Assembly (NCBI RefSeq): GCF_017562075.2
Contig: NC_054082.1
Span: 26,288,208 to 26,352,207 of the forward strand
Origin: Anopheles merus
Taxonomy: Eukaryota; Arthropoda; Insecta; Diptera; Culicidae
Direction of reading: 5' to 3'
Length of the DNA stretch: 64,000 nucleotides
Shown here one piece after another: positions 1 through 12,300 of this stretch (position 1 is its first letter; each line of letters starts with the position of its first letter). Position numbers and translations under genes: made by a program. The notes beneath the pieces were generated by a model. It did no database searches and was not told the DNA's origin. It worked only from the letters and a program-made list of their open reading frames with translations.

Positions 1-124
1 CGTCAACACTTCGTGCCGATTCAGGGATTATGAGATTTTAATTTCAACCGTTTCAAACAACTTTGAGAGCCACGCACTGACACCATTGTGCGTGTGGCGA
101 GGCATTGATCGTGTACCTTATTCT

Positions 125-192
125 TCCCATGCTAACTGTTCTTCTCTCTCTCTATCTCTTGATTTCGTTTTAGTTGAAATATCGGACCAAAA
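125..192 (+). promoter_or_regulatory. Probable Timp 5' UTR intron acceptor and leader
   Basis: A branch-like CTAAC (132-136), a long CT-rich tract and TTTTAG ending at 173 make a strong 3' splice site 19 bases before the Timp ATG. I infer that at least one non-coding first exon and the promoter lie left of the window, and that the leader within the window starts at 174. Confidence 0.6.
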
Positions 193-322
193 ATGAAGAC
201 GAACCGTCTGCTACCGCTGGTGTTGACGATTATCGGGCTGGCGATGGTGATGCTTCCCACGGCCGAAACCTGCAGCTGCCTCCCGCAGCATCCCCAGACG
301 GCTTTCTGCGACTCGCAGTACG
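193..322 (+). CDS. Timp: Timp coding exon 1 (signal peptide and CxC inhibitory N-terminus)
   Basis: The exon is 130 nt and encodes residues 1-43 plus one base. It ends ...GACTCGCAGTACG before a GTAAGT donor. It contains the signal peptide and the mature N-terminus CSC with Cys39. Confidence 0.95.
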
Positions 323-1476
323 GTAAGTTATTAATGTGAAAGGTTACACGAGCGATTACTGACCCAATCCAGTCATCCTCCGGTCACGGCGGCATCCATC
401 AGTTGTGTCTGCTGACGGAGCCGGTGTGTACCTCATTTCGTTTGCCATAAAATCGGTTTATTACTGTAGGCTTGAGCAAACGAGACGAGGTTGGCTTCAC
501 CTTCGGAGTGGAGTTAAATCATTTTTGCGCCCTTGCTGGATCAATGCGAGATGGTTAATAATTCCGGAGTGTACTTCCCTGCACATTGTCATGTATTATA
601 ACATTACTCGCCATAATCATCAACCCTGTTTAATGGCGCTTTCTATCGTTGATGGGGTTTTGTGGAATGAATAGCCAATGACATCATCGTGCTAGGTGTT
701 ACCGCGATCGCTAAGCAAGTGTTTCACGTTATTTGTCGCCCGTTGACCATTGGTGAAAGATTATAAAAAAGAGGGACAAAAATTAACGTCTTCTGTCGCT
801 TGTTTTATCTCCCACTTTTTTTTTAGTAATCGTTGCACAAGTGCTGCGCAAAACGGCATCAAAGAACGAGGCCATGGATGCGTACAAGATTGCAATCAAG
901 AAAGAGTACAAGGTAAGATCGCGTGCAATGTTGAGTACGATCCTGCACGCAACAGCATACAAGTAGTAGCGCCTGCAGGAGAGATCGTACCAGGATTTCC
1001 AACGCATTATTAATTTCTCTCCATTTTTTTCTCCTCCTTCCCAACAGATGAGCGACGAGGCACGGCAGCTCCTCAACCACGGAAAGTTGTACACATCCAC
1101 GATGGATTCGACGTGTGGCATCAAGCTGAAACCGTCCACGCTGTACGCGATTGCGGCCAACAGCGAACAGGTGACCCTGTGCGACTTTATCCGACCGTAC
1201 GACGAGCTGTCGCTGGTGGAGAAGCGCGGCCTGGCCGGCGTCTATCGCAAGGGCTGCAAGTGCAAGATCAATCACTGCTGGGACGACAAGTGCCACCAGC
1301 GGCTCGGTTCCTGCAACTGGACCCCGTTCGCGCCGAAGGGTATCTGCGAAACGAGCTACGGCTCGTGCGTACCGGCCGGTGTGACGAAGAGGAACGGAGC
1401 ACCGATCAAGTGCCACTGGCGCCGATCGCCCCGCTTCGGGCAGTGTGTCGCCGAGAATAGTCCCAAGTACCCGTGA
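193..1476 (+). CDS. Timp: Timp, tissue inhibitor of metalloproteinases (complete, 3 coding exons)
   Basis: The CDS is join(193..322, 827..912, 1048..1476), 214 aa. All four splice borders are GT/AG and phases agree (the Val44 codon is split G|TA). A signal peptide (hydrophobic residues about 6-24) ends just before CSC (Cys27-x-Cys29), followed by LPQHPQTAFC. This is the TIMP N-terminal signature, in which the freed amino-terminal Cys chelates the metalloprotease zinc. Exon 2 gives the NTR-fold strand VIVAQVLRK. The rest holds paired cysteines including STCGI, GCKCKINHC and SCNWTPF. I count 14 cysteines in the mature part, against 12 in vertebrate TIMPs; the extra pair in the C-terminal part also occurs in Drosophila. 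Length matches the family. By family knowledge it is a secreted inhibitor of matrix metalloproteinases and related enzymes. It lies antisense within a synapsin intron. The start at 193 is the only ATG that places a signal peptide before CSC. Confidence 0.96.
827..912 (+). CDS. Timp: Timp coding exon 2
   Basis: The exon is 86 nt, with a polypyrimidine-AG acceptor (T-run then AG at 825-826) and a GTAAGA donor. It encodes residues 44-72 with the VIVAQVLRK strand and ends in phase 0 at Lys. Confidence 0.94.
1048..1476 (+). CDS. Timp: Timp coding exon 3 (rest of the N domain and the C-terminal domain)
   Basis: The exon is 429 nt including the TGA stop, with acceptor CCAACAG at 1041-1047. It encodes 142 residues with 11 cysteines and completes the N- and C-terminal TIMP domains. 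Confidence 0.95.
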   Translation: MSDEARQLLNHGKLYTSTMDSTCGIKLKPSTLYAIAANSEQVTLCDFIRPYDELSLVEKRGLAGVYRKGCKCKINHCWDDKCHQRLGSCNWTPFAPKGICETSYGSCVPAGVTKRNGAPIKCHWRRSPRFGQCVAENSPKYP

Positions 1477-1885
1477 AACCCTATGGAAAGCCTGGCAGCC
1501 AGAATTGTTGTTATAAACCGTTTACAAGCATATTTTAACTTTGTTCCGGACATTATTCTCTGGGTACGTCGGTTGGTATCCAAAACAAATGGAAACTAGC
1601 GAATGCCCCCGGAAAATGTCCTTTATTTATCAAGCGCGATCGATGGGGTAGAAGAAGGTTGTATTGGGCGGCATCGAACAACCAGAAAGAGAGGTCGACC
1701 GGCCAGAGCAGTGTGCCAGAGTAGAGTACTGTGAAGGGAATGGCAAATCTTACTTTCGTTAAGTACAAATTACAATTAGCCACAACGCGGACAGGGAAGC
1801 CGATGAGTGTCGTAGCGAATGGTACACGCGTGTTGTGGATGAGAGAGGGTATGATATTTTCATGAATAAATTATTGGATTATACT
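1477..1885 (+). other. Timp 3' UTR with poly(A) signal
   Basis: The sequence after the stop has no convincing coding. An AATAAA hexamer at 1865-1870 is the best polyadenylation signal, so the transcript probably ends near 1885. The end is inferred. Confidence 0.55.
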
Positions 1886-3025
1886 TAGTGTAACTGTAGC
1901 ATGGGTGTGTTTTTTGTTCTATTGTTCGCCTGCGCGTTCGCCTGCACTTACCATGTCCTTCGGGTTCGGGAAGAACGTCTGCTCAACCAGCGGGAATGCA
2001 TCGCGACCGAGACGACGCTGCAGCTGCAGCAGATGCGCAAACACCCACGGTTTGTCCTGCCGGGGCGTAGGAAGATTGAAAACGAAAGCGAATTAAGTCA
2101 CGGTATTACAAACAATCTTGCGATATGCAGTAGGCAACGTTTGACAAGCCACCGTTGTTTCCAGCAAACATACATAAAGAAGCACAACACACAGTCAGCC
2201 CAGTTGGGGTAGCATTGGAATGGGAAGCAGTGGACTGGAGGTCAGGATGTTTTTCTTTCCAGGCAGGAGTGGTGCTGACGTCGCAAAGCAATCGGGAAAT
2301 TGGTGCTGAAGGTTATTTAAAAGCCTGAGGCTACCAAGCAAAAGCCAATCGTTGTATAGCACTTGGACAATTGTTCGGTTGCTTTAGAATTTTAAACTAG
2401 GCGTGATTTTGTCCTTTGCGTGTTTGTGTAGTGTGTGTGTGGATGTGCGACTAGAAGCAAATAGGGACAGTGCAGGGAAAATGGCGAAGGGAAATGCAAA
2501 GCATTGCGTGTTTAGCTAGAGATCCATATCAAACGTAATGTTGATCGTTATTTAAAAGCTTTATGATTTTAAAGTGCAACGATGGCACCTGTTTTTGAAT
2601 CGTATTGATGTGATGATGCCAAAAGATATCACCAACAGAAAATGAACTAACAAAACCGATTCAAAAAACATCTGTTTATACAAAATATACAAAGAAAGGA
2701 TGCCCACCAACGAATAGAATAAAATATTCATCTAAAAATTAAATTACAAAATCAAAGAAATAAAATACAAATCGTATATCCACTCCTAATGTGACATAAA
2801 TCTTATAAAGGATAATTTATTGGAGGCATCTAGATGTTAGTGACATAAAATTAATTATAATTTTACAAAACAAAGTCTTCAAACTGCCCTTTGAAGAAAA
2901 AAAAACCTCAAATTAACAAATTTTCCCACAAGCAGATAATAACGGCACGAGGATAAGAAAGCTTAAGGACAACTGTTCACTATATCACACACCAGTGCTA
3001 GTGAAAAGCATACCAAATGACTCAC
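1886..3025. other. Synapsin intron spacer, no gene seen
   Basis: This stretch lies between the Timp 3' end and the splice donor of the last synapsin exon in the window. I searched the - strand here for the expected synapsin continuation (a DKPWVF-type start) and did not find it. It is AT-rich at 2560-2960. Short ORFs look like chance. Confidence 0.7.
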
Positions 3026-3396
3026 CTGGAACTGGTACAGAGAGTGCAGCGAGTTAATGCTCGGCACACCGCCATACTTCAACCCGAGCAGCGTCGAACG
3101 ATAGTCCTTCGAGCCGTCGCGCGGTGGCTGGCGCACCAGGATAAAGTCCGGGCGGAACGGCTTCGCCTGCTTCGAACCGGCCCGGTTGCAGCCCACCATC
3201 GGTCCCGAGTCGGCACTGGCCGTCAGCATGATCTCGCGGAACTCGGCCTGCTCGACGCGAATGTCGTAGTCGCTGTGCAGCCGCTTGCCGCGGAAGTACT
3301 TCGACCAGTCCGTGTTCTGATCGTCCACGACCAGCAGCGTGAAGCACTTGTCCCGATTGAACGGCTGCACCCGGCTGGCAGTGGACACGGCCGCAC
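3026..3396 (-). CDS. Syn: Synapsin exon: start of the C domain
   Basis: The exon is 371 nt, with acceptor GCAG before 3396 and donor GTGAGT at 3025-3020. It encodes ...AAVSTASRVQPFNRDKCF through SINSLHSLYQFQ and ends in phase 0. The motifs WSKYFRGK, DIRVEQAEF and RPDFILVRQ are diagnostic of synapsin. Confidence 0.96.
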
Positions 3397-6300
3397 CTGC
3401 GTGTAGGAAACGGTGCACCAGAAAAGCGAACCTTTAAATGTGGCCGGGCAGTGCAGGCAGGGCAGGCAGAAAAGCGTCATAGCGGCGGTAGCTTACCAAT
3501 GATGGAGGCACCCTGGTCCCGGGCCGCTCCGGTCAAGCTCTGCACGCGCTGCAGCAAGCTTTCGCGCGACTTGGCCGGGCTGGAGGGGGCGCTGGTACCG
3601 CGCTGGGCCGGCCCCTTGCCAAAGCTTAGCGACAGCTCCGGGCCACCGGTGGGCGGTGCGGAACCGGGCGGTACCGGCCCGCCCGGCGACACGGACCCGG
3701 CCGTACCGGGGGCCGGCGGGGGCGGAATGTTGGGCGGACCGCCCGGCATCGGTTGCTGCTGAAGCGGGGGCTGTGGGCGAGCTGCGGGCGGCAGGTCTTT
3801 CGGATCGACATCCTCGCACTCGGAAGACAGGTCTCCCGAGCTGAATCTGCCAATGAAATCACTAAATCAGCACAGCGACAGATCATGCAGGAGGCAAAAC
3901 CAATGAGACAGAAAAAAAACAAAGAAAGACAAGAGAGAAAGAGAGAGAGAGAGAAGGAACACACAACGTAGACAGTGGCAAACGGTGCAAATAGGATGCG
4001 GAAGGAACAGGATGAAAAGAGATTGATTGTTTGTTTCCCGTCAACAAGAAACAAGATAAATATTTGTATAAAAAGATATCAAAAGGCATGAATTTAATAC
4101 AAAAAGTAGAACATTGTTCAGCCAAATACGTCCACGAGAACAACAGGAAACCCAAAGACATTAAACAAATAAAGTATAAAAACGAAACAATCGAACGGGA
4201 AATGGATATCAGGTGAAAGGGACATGTACAGTTGAGAACATTAGCATCGAGAATGTGTAGTCGAAACAGCAAAATGGAAAGAGACATAGCAAAAGTTTGA
4301 GAAAGAGAGAGAGAGAGAGAGATGTCATGGCATAAAGATAACAAACGGTAGAATCAAGTTTAAACATGTTTGCACAAAATATACAGTTTGGACACAAGCA
4401 TACCGTCGGGTGTGGTTTGTTTGGTGCGTTTCACATTTTGACATTTTGGCGAGCACGGGGACAGGTGTGTGTGAGAAGAAAAGAAGAAAAAAACAAGATA
4501 ACAACACATCAAAGCAGAGAAGAGAAGAGAGAGAGAGAGATAAAGAGAAAGAATGAAAAAGAGAGGGAGAGAAAGAACAGGATTACAACATTAGTACAAC
4601 ACACACACACGCACACACAATCTGGGGTGTCAATCTCCCACTGGGGGAAAATCGGGGAGCAAATGAATTTCCCCTGATTTGTGCTACTTCATCGATCACT
4701 CCATTTCCATTAGTGTGAGTGGGTGTAGAGTAGTGCTGCCCTGCTAGTCGCTAGACATGGCGTTATGTGTGCGCTTGGTGTATCTATCATTCCACGTCGC
4801 TTGGTGAGGCACGTGTAGTGGTATGTGTTAAGTAGTTTGTGCGTGTACTTTTTTCAAACTGTTTAATTTGACAAGTGAAAGATCGTGTCAAAGGAAGGCA
4901 TAGTGTAATTAAGACGAATGTCTTTAAAGCATGATTTCGGGAAGGGGTATAATGTGTGTTTTTTTGTACTGCAACCAAGAAATGAAAACCGTACGTAGCT
5001 TGTCCAGAGTATAGTGCAACATTTTTTTTATTCTTTCCAAAACTAATCTAATTGGCCAATGTCCGGAAGCAACAACTGGACAAACGACGATTCGCCGGTG
5101 AAATCAGTACCAACGTAAATCGCATTCTAATGCCATATGATCGTGACTGCATGAGAGGATCTAAATGAGAGCCAACATAATTTCGATGCAATGCAATTTG
5201 GGATGAGTGACGGAAAGGGAATATATGGTTCGAAAGGCGTTTTGAATCATATGTTCCAAGAGAGACTAAGCTTGATGAAAACGATGAAACGGAAAAGGGG
5301 GGATTCGGGAAGATGTAGATGGATAAGAGTGAACTGGCATGAGCTACGGGGAAAAGCAGCGAATCGAGTGGTACTGGTACAGGTGGCCGCAACCGCGACG
5401 CTACTTACCGGCGCTTCAGGAAATTAACATTGCTGGTGAAGCTACTCTTGAAACTTGCGAAAGACAGTGTGCCGGCTTGTGGATCCTGCAATGAACAATG
5501 AACAACGGTGGGAGAGGATCCGAAGAATGAAACATAAAGAAACAGAGGTTAGAATATATTGATGCAGCGGCGTGAGAGAAGGATTAAAATGAATGGTACG
5601 TTGATGAAACAGGTGAGTAAAGTGCAAGGAAGTTGCTAAAGGTAGCTGGGCAGATTTGTTGCTATTCAGAGCAGAGTGCTTGCTGTGCTTTAGTCGCGAA
5701 AAAGCCAACCCGTGAGGCTAGAACATAACATACACCAGGAACGGTTATACGCAGTAGAGGCGAGCTAACTTTGCTAGCGTGCTGCCATCGGGGGTTTGGA
5801 AAGGGCAAAGTTTAATGCATTTTTCTGCGGTGCTTGGTTAAATGTCGGAGCATGTTCAAAGAGTGTGCTGAGTGCACAGGATGAAGTTTTAATGTAAGCT
5901 TTTGCAGGCGACAGGAACAGAGTGCATAATGTGGCTGTGGAAATTATACTACACAAGAAGCTAAAAGAATGATCGAGAGAGAGAGAGCTGCGCCAAGAAG
6001 GGAAAATTCAAAGGTTGAAAAAGATTCTTGTCCTCTGATAAAAGCAAAAGGTTGATGCAAGATTTCCATAAAAGGTAACTTTTAAATTGTTCATTACAAG
6101 CGAGTAGCTGCGCTGTTTAGCTTTAATTTTGTTTGCGCTAACTATTATGGCGTGAAAATCATTTACAAAATATTTGGAATTCCGTCGAAAATATTTGTAA
6201 TTGTGAGACTATATTGCAAAATACAAAACGGAATATAATCAAGTCTTATAGGAAGCTGGTCTCGTGATACAGTCGTCAACTCGTACGACTTAACAACCAT

Positions 6301-9300
6301 GGGTCCATGGGTTCAAGCCCCAAATGGACCGTGCCGCCATACGTAGGACTGACTATCCTGGTATGGGGGGAAATCAATTAGTCACTGAAAGCTAACTCCA
6401 CAAGTGGCACAGGCAGACAGACCTCGACCCACAACGGTTGTGTTGGGCCAAAAGAAGAATAAAAAGAATTAAGTCTTACAGCAAACATAACACCGTTTGC
6501 TCGTATTATTAACATAAAGGACACAAGAACAATGAACTGTAACTGTAGGCTTTGTGAGCGCTCATGAATAAACGATGTGTGAATAAGTATAACAACATGA
6601 CGTAAACATTATTGCAAACAGAGGAATGTCTAACAGAGATAAATTAAATTAAACATTTATTGGAAAATTGGACACTAAAATAAAGAGTAAGAGCAAAAAG
6701 CGTTATATATCCGACAACATATTTATATTATTTATGGTCAGCTATTTATGGATATTTAATGTACACGAAGGCACGGAGATAAATGACCTACGTTGGTAAT
6801 GCCATCTTTTTACGTGTCCCTGCCAAAATACTGTGTCAGTGTACCTTTACAATTGGACCATCAATCCCTTGCTTTTGAAAAGTCATTTATCAAGAACAAA
6901 CCATCATCTTATTATTCGTCTCGTCGTTTTCGTAAGTCGTTTCGAGAAATCGAGAAACCAATTGGAAGCAAAACTATCCCCACAATGATATAGATACGAG
7001 TTTACAGAGGGAAACAAAAATACGGCCCGAGTTTTTCTAGCACTAACAAAATGTGCTAAAAAGTTTCTCTACCCTCCCCAAACAAGCGCAATCCATTCGC
7101 ATGTGAAATGGGCATCGAGAGTGGAAACCTTTTGCACACTGATTCATACCGCACTTCGGTGCTTCATGACATTCAATCGTGCCCGTCTGCTGCTTGATTT
7201 GAGGCGAACGAGCGAACGAAAAATGCACGAACAAAACTTTACCGTATCGCCGCTGCCAGAAAGTTAGAGGTTTCATTATTGAATCATCACAAGTATTTGC
7301 GAGCATGCATGCGTGCCGTATATGCGAGCGCGCGCGTGTGTGTGTGTTTATGGTTGGTTAAGTGTGTGGGTAGTTTACGGTGGTTTTACCAGCTCGGTTG
7401 GCAGTTTGCCCGAAAAAAAAACATAAACTTTCGCAAGCAAGGAGCAACATTAAGGATGAAGCAGTTGTGATGATGCTCCATTTCGTTCGCCCGGAAACTA
7501 AACCCCGTTTCGCTAGAAACGGAAATAAAGCACGCAAACGGACGGTGTGATTCCTGTTGTTAAAGCTAGCACAAGTTTTGCTCAAAAAAGGAGGATATGA
7601 ATGTTAAAAGCTAGGATGAATGGAGTCTTTCATGTGATGATGATGATGATTATTGTGGATTGATGTGATACATAATAATTGCGAGAATGAAACATGATAT
7701 CATAGAACATCATTTGACTAATTATAGAAAACTGGCAGCGCTCGGAAAAAGATAAAATAAAGAGGCGAAACAGGAAAAGCTCCATTCACAGCCCAATGGA
7801 GAAGCCCGGTACTTCATGGGTGTCGATGATGTTACTCAACAAAGTTGCACTAGTTAGCCGCTTGTGGCCACCCGGCAATACATCCAACGACTGATGATCA
7901 TGCACCGGACGAACCGGAAACTGGTTTCTATTAAGCTGCAGGGATAGTTTGTACACATCGAAAGCATCAAAGTAATGGCTTGCATATGAATTTTACCCAT
8001 CCCGAGCACCAAGCACGCAACAGTAAGCCGGATGATAGGATGGGAGTGTACTTGGGAGGCCAGCGTAAACCAAGCATGAGAAAAATGAGAGCCAGTCTGT
8101 GTGTTCGTGTGTTTGTGGATGAAGATGCAAAGTTGATACGATGTACGATGGAAAACAATTATTACCTTTGGCGGGGCGCAGATTCGCCCGCACCCAGCGT
8201 CAGATATGGCGCTAATATTGAACGGAACGGAACGAAAGTGAAGACAACTACGCTACGCACCCGAGTGGCGGCTTAGTCGAGACTTCCGGCGTGGGTTGTT
8301 TGTTTGATTTTCGTTTGGTGTTGTAGAGTGGCGGCGAGAGAACGACCGCTCGTATGTTGCTAGTAACGCACGAGCTGTTACTTGGACGCTACCCGACTAG
8401 CTGCTGAAGATGGCAGATGAAGAATGTCGTGCTTGGTCGCTTTGTCGTTGGTGGTTTGATAGTTTTCTAAGCACCGAGTAGCACTCTAACGGCTACGGCC
8501 GATGATGATGGTGATAACGATGACGATGGAGTCTCTACTGAGATGCAGTTATAAAGGCTGGGGCGGAGGTTTGATGATTGGTAGCTAAAGTATTAGCCGC
8601 AAACGTACCGCAATCGAGGAAGATGAAAGGGGTAGGAAATGGGTTGTGAAAATTCACGAATAAATCCAAGAGACAAAGGTTTTGTTACAAATAATGCACG
8701 TGTAGTACGTGTTGTTATGGATGAATAGGTGAGCGGTTTCATAGAAATAAGGTAATTATGTTGAAATACATACCTTGCTGTATATAAGCTACCTTTAGTG
8801 TAGTGCAAGTTATTCACTCTTTCTGGAAAAGATGACGGTGGTGAAGATACTCGCTCTTGGGGAAATCTGAACTGTAAGATAAACAGAGAAAAAAAGTCCT
8901 TTAAAAAAAGAAGCATCAAACGTCTTAAAGAAGGATCAATTATTTTTCTTTTTCTATAAAAAAAAACTAAGTGTCTTTTACATTTTTAGCTTTCATCAAC
9001 GAACCGTGAAAGAAAAGGTAAACCGTTCCTTAAATCTTAACTTGCGAAAAATGCTCTATTATCTTGTTTCCTCTCAGCAAACACACACACACACATACAT
9101 TCCTCATGCCCTTAAGATATTTCTTCTTCATGTTTATGTTTTTGGTGTGTTTTGTTTTCTTTGTCACTACGAGTTTTTCATTTCCGTTTCGAGCTCTCGG
9201 CGTTTTTCCTTTTTTCCACCGTCTCCCAAAGCTTCTAATGTAGCTGCAAACATTGAAACAACCGGCAACCGGCAATACCCCGTGCACCCAGTCCTGATCG

Positions 9301-12300
9301 GGAGCCCACGTGTGAGGAGGCAATGAAAAATTCATTAGCTTCAGAGTTTGCTCCAAAGTGCCTCCGGGGTGGAGGGGGTTAGCGAGTCTTTGGCGCAAGC
9401 CTTGTCCCGGATTTACGATGAAGCGACGCCCGGATGTTGTGCCCGGTTGTCATCGGAAATGTGTTCATCGACTCGGGGAAGGTTCTTTCCATTTGCACAT
9501 TTTCAATGCCGGCACTACTGACCTGTGCCTTTGGGTGAGCGAAATTTTAGCACAGGCGTTTCTAGATTGATTAAAATAGGATTGATTGAGCAGTGGCACA
9601 ATCAACGGCACTGAACCGGACGCAGGATTGTTTGTGCTTTGTTCCGACTTTGCAAACAGACGCTGAAATACTGGTTTATTAAATTGTAAAGAAAGCATCT
9701 CATCAACGTCTGTTTTATGTGGTGCTGGAAAAGCGAACAGCTAGAAATAGGTTGTAAACGTTTATCTGATTTAGAGCAGGTTTATTGCTTTAGATGTAAT
9801 ACGGTTCAAAAAGAAACAGAAAATAAACTGTGAGCTGCTTTGAAAAGTGTAAGGCTACGTTGAAAAGATGCACATCCTAAGACGTACTTAAGGTGCATAT
9901 GTTTTAAACGGAACATCTTGAGATGGCATGGATAAGTGTAGCCGTCTCAACGTGAAGGACGTTTCTTGAAAAACCCTAGAGGGTATACTTTAAAGCGGTT
10001 GTCGAACGCTGTAAAGCAGAAAGACAGCCAGTATCCTTTATGTTAAAGTTGTTAAAGTATTGTAGATCCCCGCAGTGTCTTTTTCCACCCCACGCCCGAC
10101 GGAACAGAAACGCTTACTAATGAACAAGGGAAACGCATTTACGGTGTCCTCAATTCTGTAGAACAGCGCTGTGAAAGGTAATCCATCAGCGCTGTAATAC
10201 GCCAATAGCCCAGGGGATAATTCAATTCCAATTTCGAATTCGGATTCATTCGTGAAGAAAAATCAAGCCTCCAATTCTGTATTCACACTGTGCTAGTACG
10301 TAAGGAAAGATGGGCTGCTACGTGCTTACTAGCCGCTGCAAAGGGTCAGCACGGTTTCCTACTGTGAGCCAACCGATATCGTGCGGCAAAGGATGATGCA
10401 CGCCCTAGTGAGTCAATCTAGGACACAGCGGGACAGTGAGTGATTCTATTTAATTCCCTGTTTGCGGGTTCCGTTAACAACCAGGTCGAACAAGCAGTGT
10501 TAAAAAAGGATAAAACAGAAATGTGTGGACTGTGTTTATGCATGTATAATGAAGTCTCGTGTTTAATGGTGCCGACTGTTTTTGCGTCCAACCGATAGAA
10601 ACGTTCTATTGCACACAATATCAACTGCTGGGAAGTATTGTAACATCTTTTATTTGTATTGTAGAGATTTTTGCCGGAAAGAATAATGGAATCATAATTG
10701 TTAATTGTTTATTTCTCGTTCATTGGATAACAGAGATCCGTGTGAATGCTCTTAAGTCTAATATTAGTGTAAAATAAGTAGAAACATCAACTTAACAACT
10801 CGTTTCAAAAGCGGGTTTTAAAGGATTGCACTGAGGTTCCAAAATCAAACATATGACGAACTTTATTAAACACCCGAATCATGGAGTTGTGGGGGTCTCT
10901 AGAGCCATATCCAGTTCGACTACGGTTTAGGGCACTATCATTCTAATCACTATCATTCTAGCACAGTATTCTATGATACTACTTACTTACAAAATGTTTG
11001 TTTCCATGTTTAAATTACAATACAAACAATATCCTTTTTATGAGTAAGTTACCGGTTTTGTCGGTAAAAAAGCGATAAAAGCACAGTATAGTATAAGATA
11101 AATCAATATCATTTAGTTTCTCCATCACTGTCAGATGATTTTCACGGATTAACATTGATTTGCAATTGCTCACTTCATTAAGACCATAAATATTTGAAAA
11201 TCGATTAAAATGTTCATCCTTCTCAGAAAGCTCGCTAAGTATGGGAGATGCTTCACACATCATGAATAGATACCGGATGGAAATGCTACAATATTTATTG
11301 GCTCAACATTAACGGACAAGAACTCGTAAAGCTGGTTATCGCTCTTGGTACTTTTCATTTAATAACTGTTCGAGAAAATGAAGACTAAAAGCTAAAGCTA
11401 ACTGCCTATTTATTGAACAGCTGTATTTAGCTGTGTTTTGAAGAAATACCATTACAAAACAAGGTTATGGCTATATCATAAGGCCTTTCGGAAAGCGAAC
11501 CACTTGATGGAGCTCTTTAAAAGTCATCATTTTCAAGCCAAAATTTCCCAGATCTTCCTAACTTTGCTCTAGGATTTAACCTAGCAAAGCGCTACAGGTA
11601 TAGCTACTCCACGCAGGCAAATAGCTTCCAACAAAGTTTGTTCGCCGAGTCTGAAATCGTAGCTCCCGTTCGCAACATCTATCCTCGCTGACATTCATTC
11701 CCTCTGAACGGTAGTCACTTTCAATTAGATTTTAGTGCCAGCGGCTTCAGGCAGATAAATCTCAAGGCGCGATTCGGAGACAAACGGCTAGCGGGAGAAA
11801 AAAAAAGATGAACGAGACACGGTAACAAACCATTCAATTTCGTACATTTATTTCCCAGGGGACCGCTTGGACGCACGCAGCTGGGGCTCTCCTTTGCTTT
11901 GGATTTGACCGAAAACTTTCGCAATAAGAAAAGTAATATCAATGCGGGAGAGTGATTGAGAGTGACTGGCGGGGTAAGGTGCCGCCGCGTTACGTTATCT
12001 GGTGTAATGGTGCGAACATCACAACCCCGGAGCGGCTTATCGCGTTTTGCACGACAGGTGACGGAATCCTTTCGCCGTGGAGAGGTGCGTTTTCGTGGAA
12101 CGATTGAATGAAGCTGGTAGCGGTGAATCAAAGAAACGAAGCATCAACAAGGTGAACGCAACCCAGCGCCGAAAGGCATCAGGATCATGATTGTTTATTA
12201 TTTTTCCTTTATAAAACTGATGGCCTGCCAGGTAAGATTTGGGTTGTTTTTAATTCATTAGTTAAGCAGAAGTTTAACAATGATAAATCACTTCTACCAC

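Noticed and set aside
859..1416. 185-aa ORF on the - strand
   Set aside because: It is the antisense shadow of Timp exons 2-3 and crosses the intron.
3017..3406. 129-aa ORF on the + strand
   Set aside because: It is the antisense shadow of the synapsin C-domain exon.
6262..6335. tRNA gene suggested by GGGTTCAAGCCCC
   Set aside because: The B box belongs to the SINE; the cloverleaf is degenerate and is followed by the SINE body and tail with target duplications.
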